Positions 1 through 7,101 of a stretch of DNA of 19,449 bases are shown here, piece after piece. Position 1 is the stretch's first letter; each line of letters starts with the position of its first letter. The stretch comes from JASMHC01 sp042092935 (GTDB lineage: Bacteria > Pseudomonadota > Alphaproteobacteria > Rhodobacterales > Rhodobacteraceae). The notes below the pieces were generated by a model that was given only the letters and a program-made list of their open reading frames with translations, was not told the DNA's origin and did not search any database. The translations under genes and the position numbers were made by a program. The DNA lies in contig JBELFK010000042.1 of assembly GCA_042092935.1 (NCBI GenBank), forward strand, positions 1 to 19,449, written 5' to 3'.

Positions 1-70
1 CTGCGAATGCTGCCGCCCCTACCCCGGTAGAGAATGCGCGACGTGTCAAAACTGTTTGTTTGCGGGTCAT
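1..70 (-). CDS. Partial gene: N-terminus of a Tat-exported protein
   Basis: An ATG on the minus strand at 70 opens 23 codons before the window ends. They read as a charged start followed by TRRAFSTGVGAAAFA, a twin-arginine signal with its hydrophobic stretch. A GAGG ribosome-binding site lies 8 bases upstream, which supports the start. The gene is on the same strand as the upstream L,D-transpeptidase, 134 bases further on, and a copy of the proposed response-regulator box (156-171) lies in that gap, so it is probably part of the copper regulon. Tat export would fit a cofactor-containing periplasmic protein, but the mature domain is outside the window and its function cannot be named. Confidence 0.6.
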   Translation of the reverse strand, partial: MTRKQTVLTRRAFSTGVGAAAFA

Positions 71-155
71 GGGACCAACCTCGATTAGGGTACCTGCTTC
101 CTTGTTAGATTACCCAATCGCATGGTTTCCCTGAATAGCTGGGCGGTTGGTTTTT

Positions 156-171
156 TGTAACTATATGTATC
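156..171 (+). promoter_or_regulatory. Proposed response-regulator box 1
   Basis: The direct repeat TGTAAC-TATA-TGTATC has half-sites 10 bp apart, the geometry expected for tandem binding of an OmpR-family dimer to one face of the helix. It lies between the L,D-transpeptidase stop and the start of the Tat-signal gene, so it would serve the latter. It is one of six such repeats in the window. Binding is inferred. Confidence 0.5.
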
Positions 172-204
172 GCTATCAAGGCTCTGTGAGCGTTTTTGCT
201 ATTC

Positions 205-798
205 TCACGTGGCGAAAGGTTTGAGCACAACACGCGTCTGGATCGGGACTTGCTCGTATAACTCGACAATTTGGTTGTTCGTAAGCCTCGCGCAACCGTT
301 CGAGACGCGTCGACCGATCGTCTTCGGGTCCGTGGTTCCGTGAATCCTTAGGTATGTGTCTCCTCGACCCGGTTGAAAGAGGTACAACGCTCTTGCACCC
401 AGTGGATTTTTTAGTCCCCCAGGAACACCGCCGGCAAAACGAAGATATCGGCCCGGCTCTCTGCTTATCATTGCAGGTGTCGGCGTCCAGCGCGGCCACT
501 TTTGCTTGCGCGCGACATAGAACTCGCCGGATTCATAGAGGCCTTCCCTGCCAATTCCGACCGTGTACCTGACCGCACGATGGTTCGGCAAAGTCCAAAA
601 CAACGCGAACTGGTTCGGATCGACATGTATTTCTCCCGGCTTCCCTGCCTCGGAATACTCAACTTCGCGCGGCAAATGCTCAGGAGGCACGACAGATGGT
701 CCGATGCGGCGATCATGCTCTGCGTCACTATGAGCAAATGCTGTTTTTCCGCACACGGAAAGAGCAATAACAGACGTCAGAAAATGTCTTCGTTTCAT
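205..798 (-). CDS. L,D-transpeptidase (YkuD domain), exported
   Basis: This 197-residue protein forms 3-3 peptidoglycan cross-links or anchors proteins to peptidoglycan, using an active-site cysteine in the periplasm. The N-terminus KRRHFLTSV...AFAHS is a signal peptide with a twin-arginine look and likely cleavage near residue 23. The YkuD catalytic signature is complete: H153 in RIHGTTD, then S166-N-G168-C169-A-R171. It is the third gene of the regulator-kinase operon, 17 bases after the kinase stop, with an AAGG ribosome-binding site 7 bases before the ATG. Copper ions have been reported to inhibit E. coli L,D-transpeptidases through their catalytic cysteine, so a copy in a copper-type operon may be a tolerant replacement; that link is inference. 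The family call is firm; the exact cross-linking role is not known. Confidence 0.9.
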   Translation of the reverse strand: MKRRHFLTSVIALSVCGKTAFAHSDAEHDRRIGPSVVPPEHLPREVEYSEAGKPGEIHVDPNQFALFWTLPNHRAVRYTVGIGREGLYESGEFYVARKQKWPRWTPTPAMISREPGRYLRFAGGVPGGLKNPLGARALYLFQPGRGDTYLRIHGTTDPKTIGRRVSNGCARLTNNQIVELYEQVPIQTRVVLKPFAT

Positions 799-815
799 AT
801 ACGTACCTTGGGAAA

Positions 816-2258
816 TTATTGTGTTTTGAGGTTAGTAATAGCATGCGCTATACGTGGCGAAAGAGACTCTTGTCGCGAGGTGCCGGCACCCGGCCTGATT
901 GGCAGCGTGATTTCTGCGCGGAGCCCCGCATCAACGCGATTTTTCAACAAAATGGAACCGCCGTGCTCAAGGACGATACTTCGCGCAATTGACAGCCCCA
1001 AACCATGACCGCCCGTTTCTTGTGATCGCGACGTCTCAAGTCGGACATAAGGCCCGAAGACGGCCTCTAGTTGATTTTCGGGGATGCTGGGCCCATTGTC
1101 GTCAACGGCGATCACTACCTCATCGCCCGACCTTTCCCAAGATACTCTGGCCTCGTTCCCATAGCGGATCGCGTTCTCAATCAGGTTTCTCATGGCGCGC
1201 CGCATCGCACTTGGCTTCACAGATGCGATCAGGGGCCCTTCGCTGTTCATTTGAACCTTGTCCAACCCCATACCGGTAATCAGATCATGAAGATCAATGG
1301 ATTGGACGTCTTCATGCTGGCCCACACCCTTCGCGAAATCCAGAGTTGCATCGACCATTTGTTGCATCTCTTCGCTCGATGTCACTAAGGATGCGCGTGT
1401 ATCCTCATCATCTACCATCTCTGCCCGCACGCGAAGGGCGGTCAGAGGGGAACGGAGATCGTGCGCCAGCGCCGCAAGCATCTGGGTTCGGTCACTGACA
1501 AAACGTGTCAAGCGATCCTGCATAGTATTGAACGCATGGGTCAGGTCTTGCACTTCCTTCGGTCCCACAACCGGCAAGTCCCCCTCTCCGGCACCACGCC
1601 CCAAGCGTTCGGATGCGTTTGCCAGGTTGTTGAGCGGGCCGGTCAATCTGGAGAGAAGAAACCAGAAACTGGCAACCAACAGAAGGCCCGCAGTCACAGC
1701 AAATGATATGTTGGAGGCGAGGGACCATTGCAGCGGCGGCCTTTCAAATCGCGTACCGACGTTGAGCCAACTTCCACCTGCCAATGCAATAGAAAGCTCC
1801 ATTTCAATGGCAGCAAGGCTGCCTTGCATCATTTCAGCATGCATTTCCGCCATTTCAGGAGACAGATTTGGAAGTGGCAGCAGGCCTCCTTCAATTTCAT
1901 GAACCTCAACCCGAATATCACGGCTGTAACTCTCTCCCAGCAATGCCCGGATCCGTGCCTCAACCGCCCCGCCTTCATCATGATCTCCATGGGGGACCGT
2001 TGGAGCATTTGCCAGATCGAAACGCACAAGCGGTGAGGTCGCAGCGCGAATGATCTGCGCGTGCAGTTCCGGGGGAGCCCCTTCAATCAACTGAGCGACG
2101 TTTGCCGCGCGCGCCGCTGCTTCGGCACCGATCGCAGCCTGTACGGCAAGCGATCTTTCATCAACAAAGAACCACAGGCTTAGGGCCTGTGCGAGGGACA
2201 GTACGCCGAGGACCAGAAGCGCAATCTGCGCGCGCAACGTCCGTGGTAACATCTTCAT
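816..2258 (-). CDS. Sensor histidine kinase of a copper-type two-component system
   Basis: A 480-residue membrane kinase that autophosphorylates and passes phosphate to the adjacent regulator. The order is: first transmembrane helix about 13-32; periplasmic sensor about 33-183; second helix about 185-202; HAMP linker about 203-255; H-box LAALAHDLRSPLTALR with phospho-accepting His near 266; N-box NLIENAIRYG; G-boxes VDDNGPS and GGHGLGLSIAR. I start it at 2258, where ATG overlaps the regulator's TGA (ATGA); in-frame ATGs up to 2279 would lie inside the regulator gene. The periplasmic part contains HGDHDEGG and PEMAEMHAEMMQ, a His/Met-rich stretch suited to soft metals such as Cu(+) or Ag(+). 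Copper as the signal is inferred from that and from the neighbours. Confidence 0.93.
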   Translation of the reverse strand: MKMLPRTLRAQIALLVLGVLSLAQALSLWFFVDERSLAVQAAIGAEAAARAANVAQLIEGAPPELHAQIIRAATSPLVRFDLANAPTVPHGDHDEGGAVEARIRALLGESYSRDIRVEVHEIEGGLLPLPNLSPEMAEMHAEMMQGSLAAIEMELSIALAGGSWLNVGTRFERPPLQWSLASNISFAVTAGLLLVASFWFLLSRLTGPLNNLANASERLGRGAGEGDLPVVGPKEVQDLTHAFNTMQDRLTRFVSDRTQMLAALAHDLRSPLTALRVRAEMVDDEDTRASLVTSSEEMQQMVDATLDFAKGVGQHEDVQSIDLHDLITGMGLDKVQMNSEGPLIASVKPSAMRRAMRNLIENAIRYGNEARVSWERSGDEVVIAVDDNGPSIPENQLEAVFGPYVRLETSRSQETGGHGLGLSIARSIVLEHGGSILLKNRVDAGLRAEITLPIRPGAGTSRQESLSPRIAHAITNLKTQ

Positions 2259-2974
2259 GCGCATATCTCGACATCGCAAGACAGGCTGTATCCACCATTA
2301 CGCACAGTCGCGATGACCCTGGGCCGCAATACATCCTGCTCGATTTTCCTGCGCAATCGGCTCACCTGATTGTCTATTGTTCGATCCAGAGGCCCCGCTA
2401 TGCGTCCTGTGCTGAGTTCAAGAAGGTGGTCTCTGTCGAGGACGGCCCTCGGCCTTTTGAGGAACAGCGTTAGCAATTTCAGTTCCCCGGACGTGAGTTG
2501 CGTGCGGGACCCAGTTTGGTCAATCAGAGTGCGACCGTCGACATCTAGCTCAAGATGTGCAAATTTGACTGTCTTCCCGGCAAAGTCGTCGATCTGCGGG
2601 ATTTGCTGCGTTCGTCGCAGAATTGCATTAATCCGCGCCAACAGTTCTTTGGGGTTGAAGGGCTTCGCAAGGTAGTCGTCCGCCCCGCCGTCCAGGCCAG
2701 CTATGCGGTCGTCATCGTCTCCCAATGCGGTCAGCATCAGGATCGGTGTATGTCCTTCCCTGCGCAGCCGCCGACACGCGGACAACCCGTCTTCCCCCGG
2801 CATCATGACATCCAACACGATGAGATCGAAATTGGCTTCTGCGAGCTTACTGTCCATCTGTTCGGCATTCTCTGCCGCAGATGCACGTAGTCCGTTCCGT
2901 TCCAGATAACTTGTTACGGATTTTCTGATCTCTGAATGGTCGTCGACGACCAGTATACGTGGTTGCTCTTTCAT
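2255..2974 (-). CDS. OmpR-family response regulator
   Basis: A 239-residue transcription factor with a receiver domain (acidic pair D11-D12, phospho-acceptor D55 in LIVLDVMMPGEDG, K104 in LAKPF) and a C-terminal winged helix (about 135-239) ending RLRRKIEQDVLRPRVIATVRNGGYSL, typical of OmpR/PhoB DNA-binding domains. The ATG at 2974 opens directly on the domain; an in-frame ATG at 3037 would add 21 residues unlike the family. It overlaps the kinase by four bases. It diverges from the DUF411 copper gene, and the gap holds the repeat TGTAGC-N4-TGTAAC, so autoregulation and control of the copper genes are likely. By context it resembles CopR/CusR, but the DNA alone does not prove orthology. Confidence 0.93.
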   Translation of the reverse strand: MKEQPRILVVDDHSEIRKSVTSYLERNGLRASAAENAEQMDSKLAEANFDLIVLDVMMPGEDGLSACRRLRREGHTPILMLTALGDDDDRIAGLDGGADDYLAKPFNPKELLARINAILRRTQQIPQIDDFAGKTVKFAHLELDVDGRTLIDQTGSRTQLTSGELKLLTLFLKRPRAVLDRDHLLELSTGRIAGPLDRTIDNQVSRLRRKIEQDVLRPRVIATVRNGGYSLSCDVEICA

Positions 2975-3019
2975 ATTGTCTTTATAGACATTCCGGCTCA
3001 GGAACGCCCATCCCGTGAT

Positions 3020-3035
3020 TGTAGCCAAATGTAAC
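3020..3035 (+). promoter_or_regulatory. Proposed response-regulator box 2
   Basis: TGTAGC-CAAA-TGTAAC, half-sites 10 bp apart, sits in the divergent gap between the regulator gene (start 2974) and the DUF411 gene (start 3101), where it could control both. A TATCAG hexamer at 3071-3076 is a possible -10 for the DUF411 side. A separate inverted repeat, TGTCT-TTAT-AGACA (2977-2990), touches the regulator start. Confidence 0.55.
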
Positions 3036-3100
3036 AACGTCTACCGGTCGACTCCCGAACGCATGTCAAGTATCAGAACCAAGAGAAAAAGGAGTTCGAA

Positions 3101-3547
3101 ATGGACAGACGCCAATTTGTCTTGACGGTCGCCAGTGCGATTGCAGCAGGTCCCGCATTGTCACAGACTGCTACCCCGATGTTGCAGGTAACCAAAACAC
3201 CGACCTGCGGCTGCTGCGGTGCGTGGGTTGATGAGATGATCTCTGCCGGGTTCAAAGCATCAGTTGAAGACGTCGACTATGACACCCTTCAAGTGTTGAA
3301 GCAGAAATACGGCATCGCGCCAGAGCTCGCCGGATGTCACACGACTTCTGTGAGTGGCTACTTCGTTGAGGGCCACGTGCCTGCCTCCGACATCGCGCGG
3401 TTGCTGCAGGAAAAGCCTGCGGCGCGCGGCGTGACAGCGCCGGGCATGCCTATGGGGTCGCCCGGTATGGGCACCAGGGGCGATCCGTATGATGTGATGC
3501 TTGTGCTTATGGACGGATCGACCCGGGTTTTCGCGACACACGGCTGA
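3101..3547 (+). CDS. DUF411 / CopG-like periplasmic copper-binding protein
   Basis: A 148-residue exported protein of the DUF411 family. Family members such as CopG have a thioredoxin-like fold, bind copper in the periplasm and occur in copper-resistance clusters. The signal peptide is residues 1-21 (MDRRQFVLTV...ALSQ). The family motif TPTCGCCGAW gives C36, C38 and C39. Further conserved ligands are the C79-H80 pair and H92 (GHVPA). A Met-rich tail, PGMPMGSPGMG (114-124), could add soft-metal ligands. AAGGAG lies 6-7 bases before the ATG. It diverges from the two-component operon, with a proposed regulator box between, and the next gene begins one base after its stop. Copper redox or binding is known for the family; its exact step here is inferred. 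Confidence 0.9.
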   Translation: MDRRQFVLTVASAIAAGPALSQTATPMLQVTKTPTCGCCGAWVDEMISAGFKASVEDVDYDTLQVLKQKYGIAPELAGCHTTSVSGYFVEGHVPASDIARLLQEKPAARGVTAPGMPMGSPGMGTRGDPYDVMLVLMDGSTRVFATHG

Positions 3548-3548
3548 C

Positions 3549-4187
3549 GTGCTTTCTCCCGATACGTTCCGACAAAGCTATTCTCCCGCGCTGCCATTTG
3601 GTAGGTTTTGTTGGAACGTATCCCTTCTGAGCATGGCAAGCATCCTGCCGTTTCTGTTTGTCTACGTCGTCAGCACGCCCAATTTTGCGGCGATGCTCGT
3701 GACGAATTCCACAGCGCTCGGGCGGTTTCTGCGTCAGGTGATGACAAACGGGCTGCCGGTTGTATTTATTGTCAACTATATCGGGTTTGTCTTCGCACAT
3801 AACACGTTGAATAATCCCGACCGCTCGGAGATCGGGTATATCGTTCTGGATGGCCTCCTTCGAAGCGCCACTTTCATCGCGATTCACATTCTCGTTTATG
3901 TACTGTCGGCTGACTTGTTTGGCTCCTTCAGCGGCAATCGCGCAACCGCAGTAAGCGTGGTTGGACCAACGCTTGAGCGGTCGTTCATTTTTCACAACAT
4001 CTCTGGCGTGTATCTCTACGCCGTTGTGCCGGGCGCATTCATCGCGCTTCTGGCCGTTCTGACAAAACGTTCAGGCGAGACGTCTGATACAAGCAAATCC
4101 AAAACGAGGAATATAGCTCTGCTCTTCAGCCTGGTCTCGATCCCCGGTGTGACAGTCTTGTCTTACGCGCTGAATTCGGCAACCTGA
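3549..4187 (+). CDS. Five-helix membrane protein of unknown function
   Basis: I do not recognise this family. From GTG at 3549, one base after the DUF411 stop, it is 212 residues with about five hydrophobic segments (starting near residues 25, 75, 115, 155 and 188: for example ASILPFLFVYVVS, VVFIVNYIGFVFAH, IALLFSLVSIPG). An ATG at 3633 would give 184 residues and keep all five. A start at 3501 would overlap the DUF411 gene and adds an unconvincing leader. A stretch of polar, charged residues (RSGETSDTSKSKTRN) lies before the last helix. There is no Cys/His/Met cluster to suggest metal transport. Close coupling to the copper gene implies co-expression, and an accessory role in the metal response is only inferred. 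Confidence 0.75.
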   Translation: MLSPDTFRQSYSPALPFGRFCWNVSLLSMASILPFLFVYVVSTPNFAAMLVTNSTALGRFLRQVMTNGLPVVFIVNYIGFVFAHNTLNNPDRSEIGYIVLDGLLRSATFIAIHILVYVLSADLFGSFSGNRATAVSVVGPTLERSFIFHNISGVYLYAVVPGAFIALLAVLTKRSGETSDTSKSKTRNIALLFSLVSIPGVTVLSYALNSAT

Positions 4188-4231
4188 CTGATTTACCCGG
4201 ACAACTATTCGTAGACCGTCATCTGATCAAG

Positions 4232-4247
4232 TGTATCGAAATGTACC
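4232..4247 (+). promoter_or_regulatory. Proposed response-regulator box 3
   Basis: TGTATC-GAAA-TGTACC, half-sites 10 bp apart, lies in the 117-base gap before the small membrane protein at 4305. A TTGACC hexamer follows one base later (4249-4254), so bound regulator would abut RNA polymerase at the -35 position. No good -10 hexamer is visible 16-19 bases further on. The downstream CTGGAATG (4262-4269) also makes the TTGACC segment look like a degenerate CueR site whose arms are one base too close. Confidence 0.5.
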
Positions 4248-4304
4248 CTTGACCTTACCTCACTGGAATGTTGCACAGACGTCCGAGAATGTCTGGAGAG
4301 CTAC

Positions 4305-4616
4305 ATGTCTGACACTCAAAGCCAAAAACCCACCTGGTCATCGAAACTGATGCACTATGGCATGGTGGTCTGTTGTGCCGTCATGCTGTTGCCGATCGCG
4401 GCCTTCTTTGTCGCTGGGGGTACAATTGCCGGTCTGTGGACCAACGTCGGGCTTTTTGCGCCGATCGCACTCTGCCTCGGGGCACACGTTGTGATGCACA
4501 AATTGATTGGAAAGTCGTGCCACGGGTCAAAAGATGAGCAGGCGCAAGAGGATACATTGGATGCAGAATTCCGCGATGGACAGGTTCCTGCTCGGGACAT
4601 TGCACGCTCGCGCTAA
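4305..4616 (+). CDS. Small two-helix membrane protein, DUF2933-like
   Basis: A 103-residue protein with two hydrophobic segments (about 19-40, LMHYGMVVCCAVMLLPIAAF, and about 45-68, WTNVGLFAPIALCLGAHVVM), then a polar tail with HKLIGKSCHGSKDE. The paired cysteines at the first helix, C62-L-G-A-H in the second and C-H-G at the membrane edge could bind metal. The layout resembles DUF2933-type small proteins of copper and silver clusters, but I am not certain of the family. It is preceded by a proposed regulator box, and its end overlaps the following lipoprotein gene by 56 bases, implying one transcript. A role in copper handling is inferred from location. Confidence 0.7.
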   Translation: MSDTQSQKPTWSSKLMHYGMVVCCAVMLLPIAAFFVAGGTIAGLWTNVGLFAPIALCLGAHVVMHKLIGKSCHGSKDEQAQEDTLDAEFRDGQVPARDIARSR

Positions 4617-4833
4617 GCGTCGTCTGGCCCTCAGTTCCACCATCGTCGGTCTGCTTGTCCTGGGCGGATGCTCGACGTCAGGCGGGATTTGTCCGTTAGA
4701 GCCTCCGTCGGTTACACGGGCCGCTGCCGACAATGTGCGTCTACCCGATGGTTGCCGACTGGTGGGCCTGTCTGGAAAGGGCGTTCAAAAAGTATCCTGC
4801 GACGATGGAAGGAGCGGGTTTGCTTTCAATTAA
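4561..4833 (+). CDS. Small lipoprotein of unknown function
   Basis: From ATG at 4561 this is 90 residues: a basic N-terminus, a hydrophobic stretch and the lipobox LVLGGC, followed by a mature part of about 54 residues with four cysteines including the lipidated one (CSTSGGICPLEP, LPDGC, KVSCDDG). AGAGGA ends 8 bases before the ATG, which favours this start over upstream ATGs at 4507 and 4534 that lie deeper inside the previous gene. It is the last plus-strand gene before the convergent mer cassette. The spaced cysteines might form disulfides or hold metal, but no family is recognised and the function is unknown. Confidence 0.65.
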   Translation: MQNSAMDRFLLGTLHARAKRRLALSSTIVGLLVLGGCSTSGGICPLEPPSVTRAAADNVRLPDGCRLVGLSGKGVQKVSCDDGRSGFAFN

Positions 4834-4890
4834 GGCATCTTGCAACACGCTGTAGTGGTTGCCAGAGCCTCCAGTTTTTTTGCCGATCTG

Positions 4891-6321
4891 TCATCCCGCG
4901 CAGCAGCTCAGCTTCGCCACGTCCATGTCGAAGGTTTGCGCCGCCAACTTCAGCCCTTCCACGGTCGTCAGATACGGGAAGATCGTCTCGCCGAGCGCCT
5001 TTGTTGTCATGCCGAACTTCAGCGCCATGACGAGGGTCTGGATCGTATCGGACCCCTCGGGCGCGATGATCTGGCCACCAAGCAGCCGGTCGGTCTTTCT
5101 GTCCGCCACCAGCTTGATCAATCCGCGCGTGTCGCGTGCGGCCAGCGCGCGCGGCACTTGATCGAGCGGCACGATGGACGTCTTGACGTCGAAGCCCGCG
5201 TCCCGAGCCTGGGTTTCACTGGGACCGACGCCCGCGACCTGCGGGTCGGAAAACACAACCCAGGGCATCGCGGCGTTGTCGTAACGATGGTCCTCACCAA
5301 GCACTGCGTTTTTGGCTGCGAGCTTTGCACCATAGGCCGCCATATAGACGAACTGGTCACGGTTGGTCACATCGCCCGCAGCATAGATGCCGGGCACCGA
5401 TGTCTGCATGTCCTCGCCGACGACGATGGACCCACGCGCGTCGGTTTCCACGCCGATTGCGTCCAGGCCCATATCTTCGGTATTGGCCCGCCTGCCAGCG
5501 GTCGAAACGAGGTGATCCGCCGTCACTTCGACAGGCTTTCCGTTCTGGATCACGCGCAGTGTCACGCCCGCGTCGTCGCGGCGCACAGTGTCGTAGCTTA
5601 ACCCGGTCAGAAGGGTGATGCCTTCGGCCTCGAACGCCGCCGCCAATGCCTCCGAGACCTCTGGTTCCGCGCCGGGCAACAGATGCGAACGGGCAACAAG
5701 CGTGACCTTCACGCCCATGCGGCTCATCATCTGGGCCAGTTCCGCGCCGATGTAACCCGCGCCGATGAAGATCAGGCTTTTCGGCAGTACTTCGAGCTCC
5801 AGAAGACTGGTGCTGTCGAGCGCGCCGATTTCCTCGATGCCGTCGATGGTCGGCAGGACGGGACGCCCGCCCGTGGCGATGATGGTCCTCGGTGCTTTCA
5901 GGGTTCGCTCACCGACTGTCACGCCACCTTCGATCAGCCGCGCGGGACCGGCGTCGATGTAATCGACACCCTCATATTCCGGCAGAAGGTCCGCGTATTT
6001 CTTCTGGCGCAGGGTCTCGACCAGATCGTCCTTGGACTGAACGAGCGTCTGCCAGTCATCGACTTGCGCGTGGCCTGATAGACCGGGGAACCGTTTGGCA
6101 GCTCCCGCACCGTGCACGGCCTCTGCCGCGCGGATCATCGCCTTGGACGGCACGCATCCCACGTTGACGCAGGTTCCGCCGATGGTGCCATGTCCCACGA
6201 GAGCGACGCGCTTTCCGGCATCCGCGCCGGTAATTGCGGCGGAGAACCCCGCCGATCCGGCCCCAAGAACGATCAGGTCATAGCCGCCCTGTCCATCGTC
6301 GTTTTTGTTCAGGTCTTTCAT
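4891..6321 (-). CDS. merA: Mercuric reductase
   Basis: A 476-residue cytoplasmic FAD- and NADPH-dependent enzyme that reduces Hg(II) to volatile Hg(0). It has an N-terminal FAD fold (YDLIVLGAGSAG, 14-25), the redox disulfide GGTCVNVGCVPSK (C51, C56), a NADPH-binding fold (FIGAGYIGAELAQ), a second FAD contact (VPGIYAAGDVTN) and the dimerisation domain. The C-terminal pair C473-C474 (KLSCCAG) delivers Hg(II) and separates MerA from lipoamide dehydrogenase and glutathione reductase. The NmerA/HMA domain found in many MerA proteins is absent. The ATG at 6321 has GGTGAGG about 9 bases upstream and starts one base after the preceding stop; an ATG at 6339 would overlap that gene. It is the last gene of merT-P-x-F-y-A and converges with the lipoprotein gene 57 bases away. 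Confidence 0.95.
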   Translation of the reverse strand: MKDLNKNDDGQGGYDLIVLGAGSAGFSAAITGADAGKRVALVGHGTIGGTCVNVGCVPSKAMIRAAEAVHGAGAAKRFPGLSGHAQVDDWQTLVQSKDDLVETLRQKKYADLLPEYEGVDYIDAGPARLIEGGVTVGERTLKAPRTIIATGGRPVLPTIDGIEEIGALDSTSLLELEVLPKSLIFIGAGYIGAELAQMMSRMGVKVTLVARSHLLPGAEPEVSEALAAAFEAEGITLLTGLSYDTVRRDDAGVTLRVIQNGKPVEVTADHLVSTAGRRANTEDMGLDAIGVETDARGSIVVGEDMQTSVPGIYAAGDVTNRDQFVYMAAYGAKLAAKNAVLGEDHRYDNAAMPWVVFSDPQVAGVGPSETQARDAGFDVKTSIVPLDQVPRALAARDTRGLIKLVADRKTDRLLGGQIIAPEGSDTIQTLVMALKFGMTTKALGETIFPYLTTVEGLKLAAQTFDMDVAKLSCCAG

Positions 6322-6322
6322 C

Positions 6323-6460
6323 TCAGCGCGCCTCACCATACTCGGGGTTGTTCGATTTGGCAGCGAACAGATAAATGACCGCGCCGATTGCGATCAGCGG
6401 TGTGAGCATGCCGAGAAGACCGAAGAACATACCGGTGGCGGTGCAACATCCCATCATCAT
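6323..6460 (-). CDS. 45-residue Cys-Cys membrane peptide in the mer operon
   Basis: A very short gene between merF and merA. Its ATG at 6460 overlaps the merF TGA as ATGA, and its TGA ends one base before merA, so the reading frame fits the operon exactly. The product begins MMMGCCTATG, then has one hydrophobic helix (about 11-34, LTPLIAIGAVIYLFAA), then a short polar tail. The vicinal cysteines at residues 5-6 lie at the membrane edge, as in mercury-transport proteins. Tight coupling supports translation. It may pass Hg(II) from MerF to MerA, but no named family is recognised. Confidence 0.7.
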   Translation of the reverse strand: MMMGCCTATGMFFGLLGMLTPLIAIGAVIYLFAAKSNNPEYGEAR

Positions 6461-6843
6461 GAGAGCGTTCCTTTCTTTTGCGCACGGTTCAGCAGAACCG
6501 CGTAGAGTGCTGTGGCGGCGAAAACGCCGATTGTGATCCGTATTGCGAACCTGAATTCGAGAAGAATGATCAGGATCGACAGGGCCACCGCGAGGCCGGT
6601 GGCCCAAAGTTTCGGGGCCGGTCCCGGCTTGCCAGCGCGCAGCCAAAGGGCCTGTGCCACCACGGCGAGGCTGAAAAACAGCAGCGGGAACAGGGCGTAA
6701 TCGAGCCAACCCGTTAGGGCCGACAATCCGACGCCAGCGACGATGACGACCAGAAGCGGCGTAAAGCAGCAGAGCGCGGCGAAGAGCGCACCGCCAAGCC
6801 CCCATTTCAGCAGACGGTCGGAATTTTCAGGTGTGCCAGTCAA
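6457..6843 (-). CDS. merF: MerF-type mercuric ion transporter, C-terminally extended
   Basis: From TTG at 6843 this is 128 residues and carries mercury across the inner membrane. The segment ALCCFTPLLVVIVAGVGLSA-LTGWLDY matches the MerF core, with the Hg-binding pair C25-C26 in the first helix. Usual MerF has about 80 residues and a second Cys pair near its end. Here no other cysteine exists, and two further hydrophobic segments extend the protein (LWATGLAVALSILIILL and ITIGVFAATALYAVLL). The TTG start overlaps the upstream TGA as TTGA and starts the protein at the family's usual N-terminus; the next ATG upstream (6975) would lie far inside the neighbouring gene. The following 45-residue gene overlaps by ATGA. 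Family assignment is good; the altered architecture is notable. Confidence 0.82.
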   Translation of the reverse strand: MTGTPENSDRLLKWGLGGALFAALCCFTPLLVVIVAGVGLSALTGWLDYALFPLLFFSLAVVAQALWLRAGKPGPAPKLWATGLAVALSILIILLEFRFAIRITIGVFAATALYAVLLNRAQKKGTLS

Positions 6844-7091
6844 GGAGCCGTCTTTCTCTGTGATGGGTCGGGGCCGGAGGCGCGTTTCATTTGCGAACGA
6901 CGCAATGCGCGGACGATCAGGTAGGTCAGACCCGCCAAAACCAGCACGGCAATGCCACTCATTCCAGAGAGCCAAGCCCCAACGCCGCCGAACAACGCTG
7001 CAAGCACGGCAGTTCCGCCGCCGCAGCAGACGACCACGACCGGAGCTGCTATTCCGAAGGCCAGCAGGCCACCCATCAGATTGTCACGCAT
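6840..7091 (-). CDS. Small mer-operon membrane protein with CCGGG motif (MerE-like layout)
   Basis: An 83-residue protein with two hydrophobic helices (about 7-33, LAFGIAAPVVVVCCGGGTAV, and about 40-60) and a basic tail (RALRRSQMKR). A vicinal cysteine pair sits within the first helix. The order (Cys pair, Gly/Ala-rich helix, second helix, RALRR tail) resembles MerE, although MerE has CPC rather than CC; a diverged MerF is the other possibility. The ATG at 7091 begins 10 bases after merP ends; a longer start at 7142 would lie inside merP. Its stop overlaps the merF TTG start. A role in Hg(II) uptake is inferred from the cysteines and operon position. No strong ribosome-binding site is visible. 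Confidence 0.7.
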   Translation of the reverse strand: MRDNLMGGLLAFGIAAPVVVVCCGGGTAVLAALFGGVGAWLSGMSGIAVLVLAGLTYLIVRALRRSQMKRASGPDPSQRKTAP

Positions 7092-7101
7092 TGCAGGCGG
7101 C

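Noticed and set aside
174..204. Terminator after the L,D-transpeptidase gene
   Set aside because: A five-base stem (GTGAG/CTCAC) with a long loop and no T-run on the transcript side is too weak to call.
4840..5601. A 253-codon plus-strand open frame opposite merA
   Set aside because: It is the antisense of a clearly conserved MerA, has no recognisable domain or ribosome-binding site, and arises from the high GC of the gene.
6844..6975. A longer MerF start at 6975
   Set aside because: It would run through most of the preceding 83-residue gene; the TTG at 6843 gives a four-base overlap and the family's usual N-terminus.
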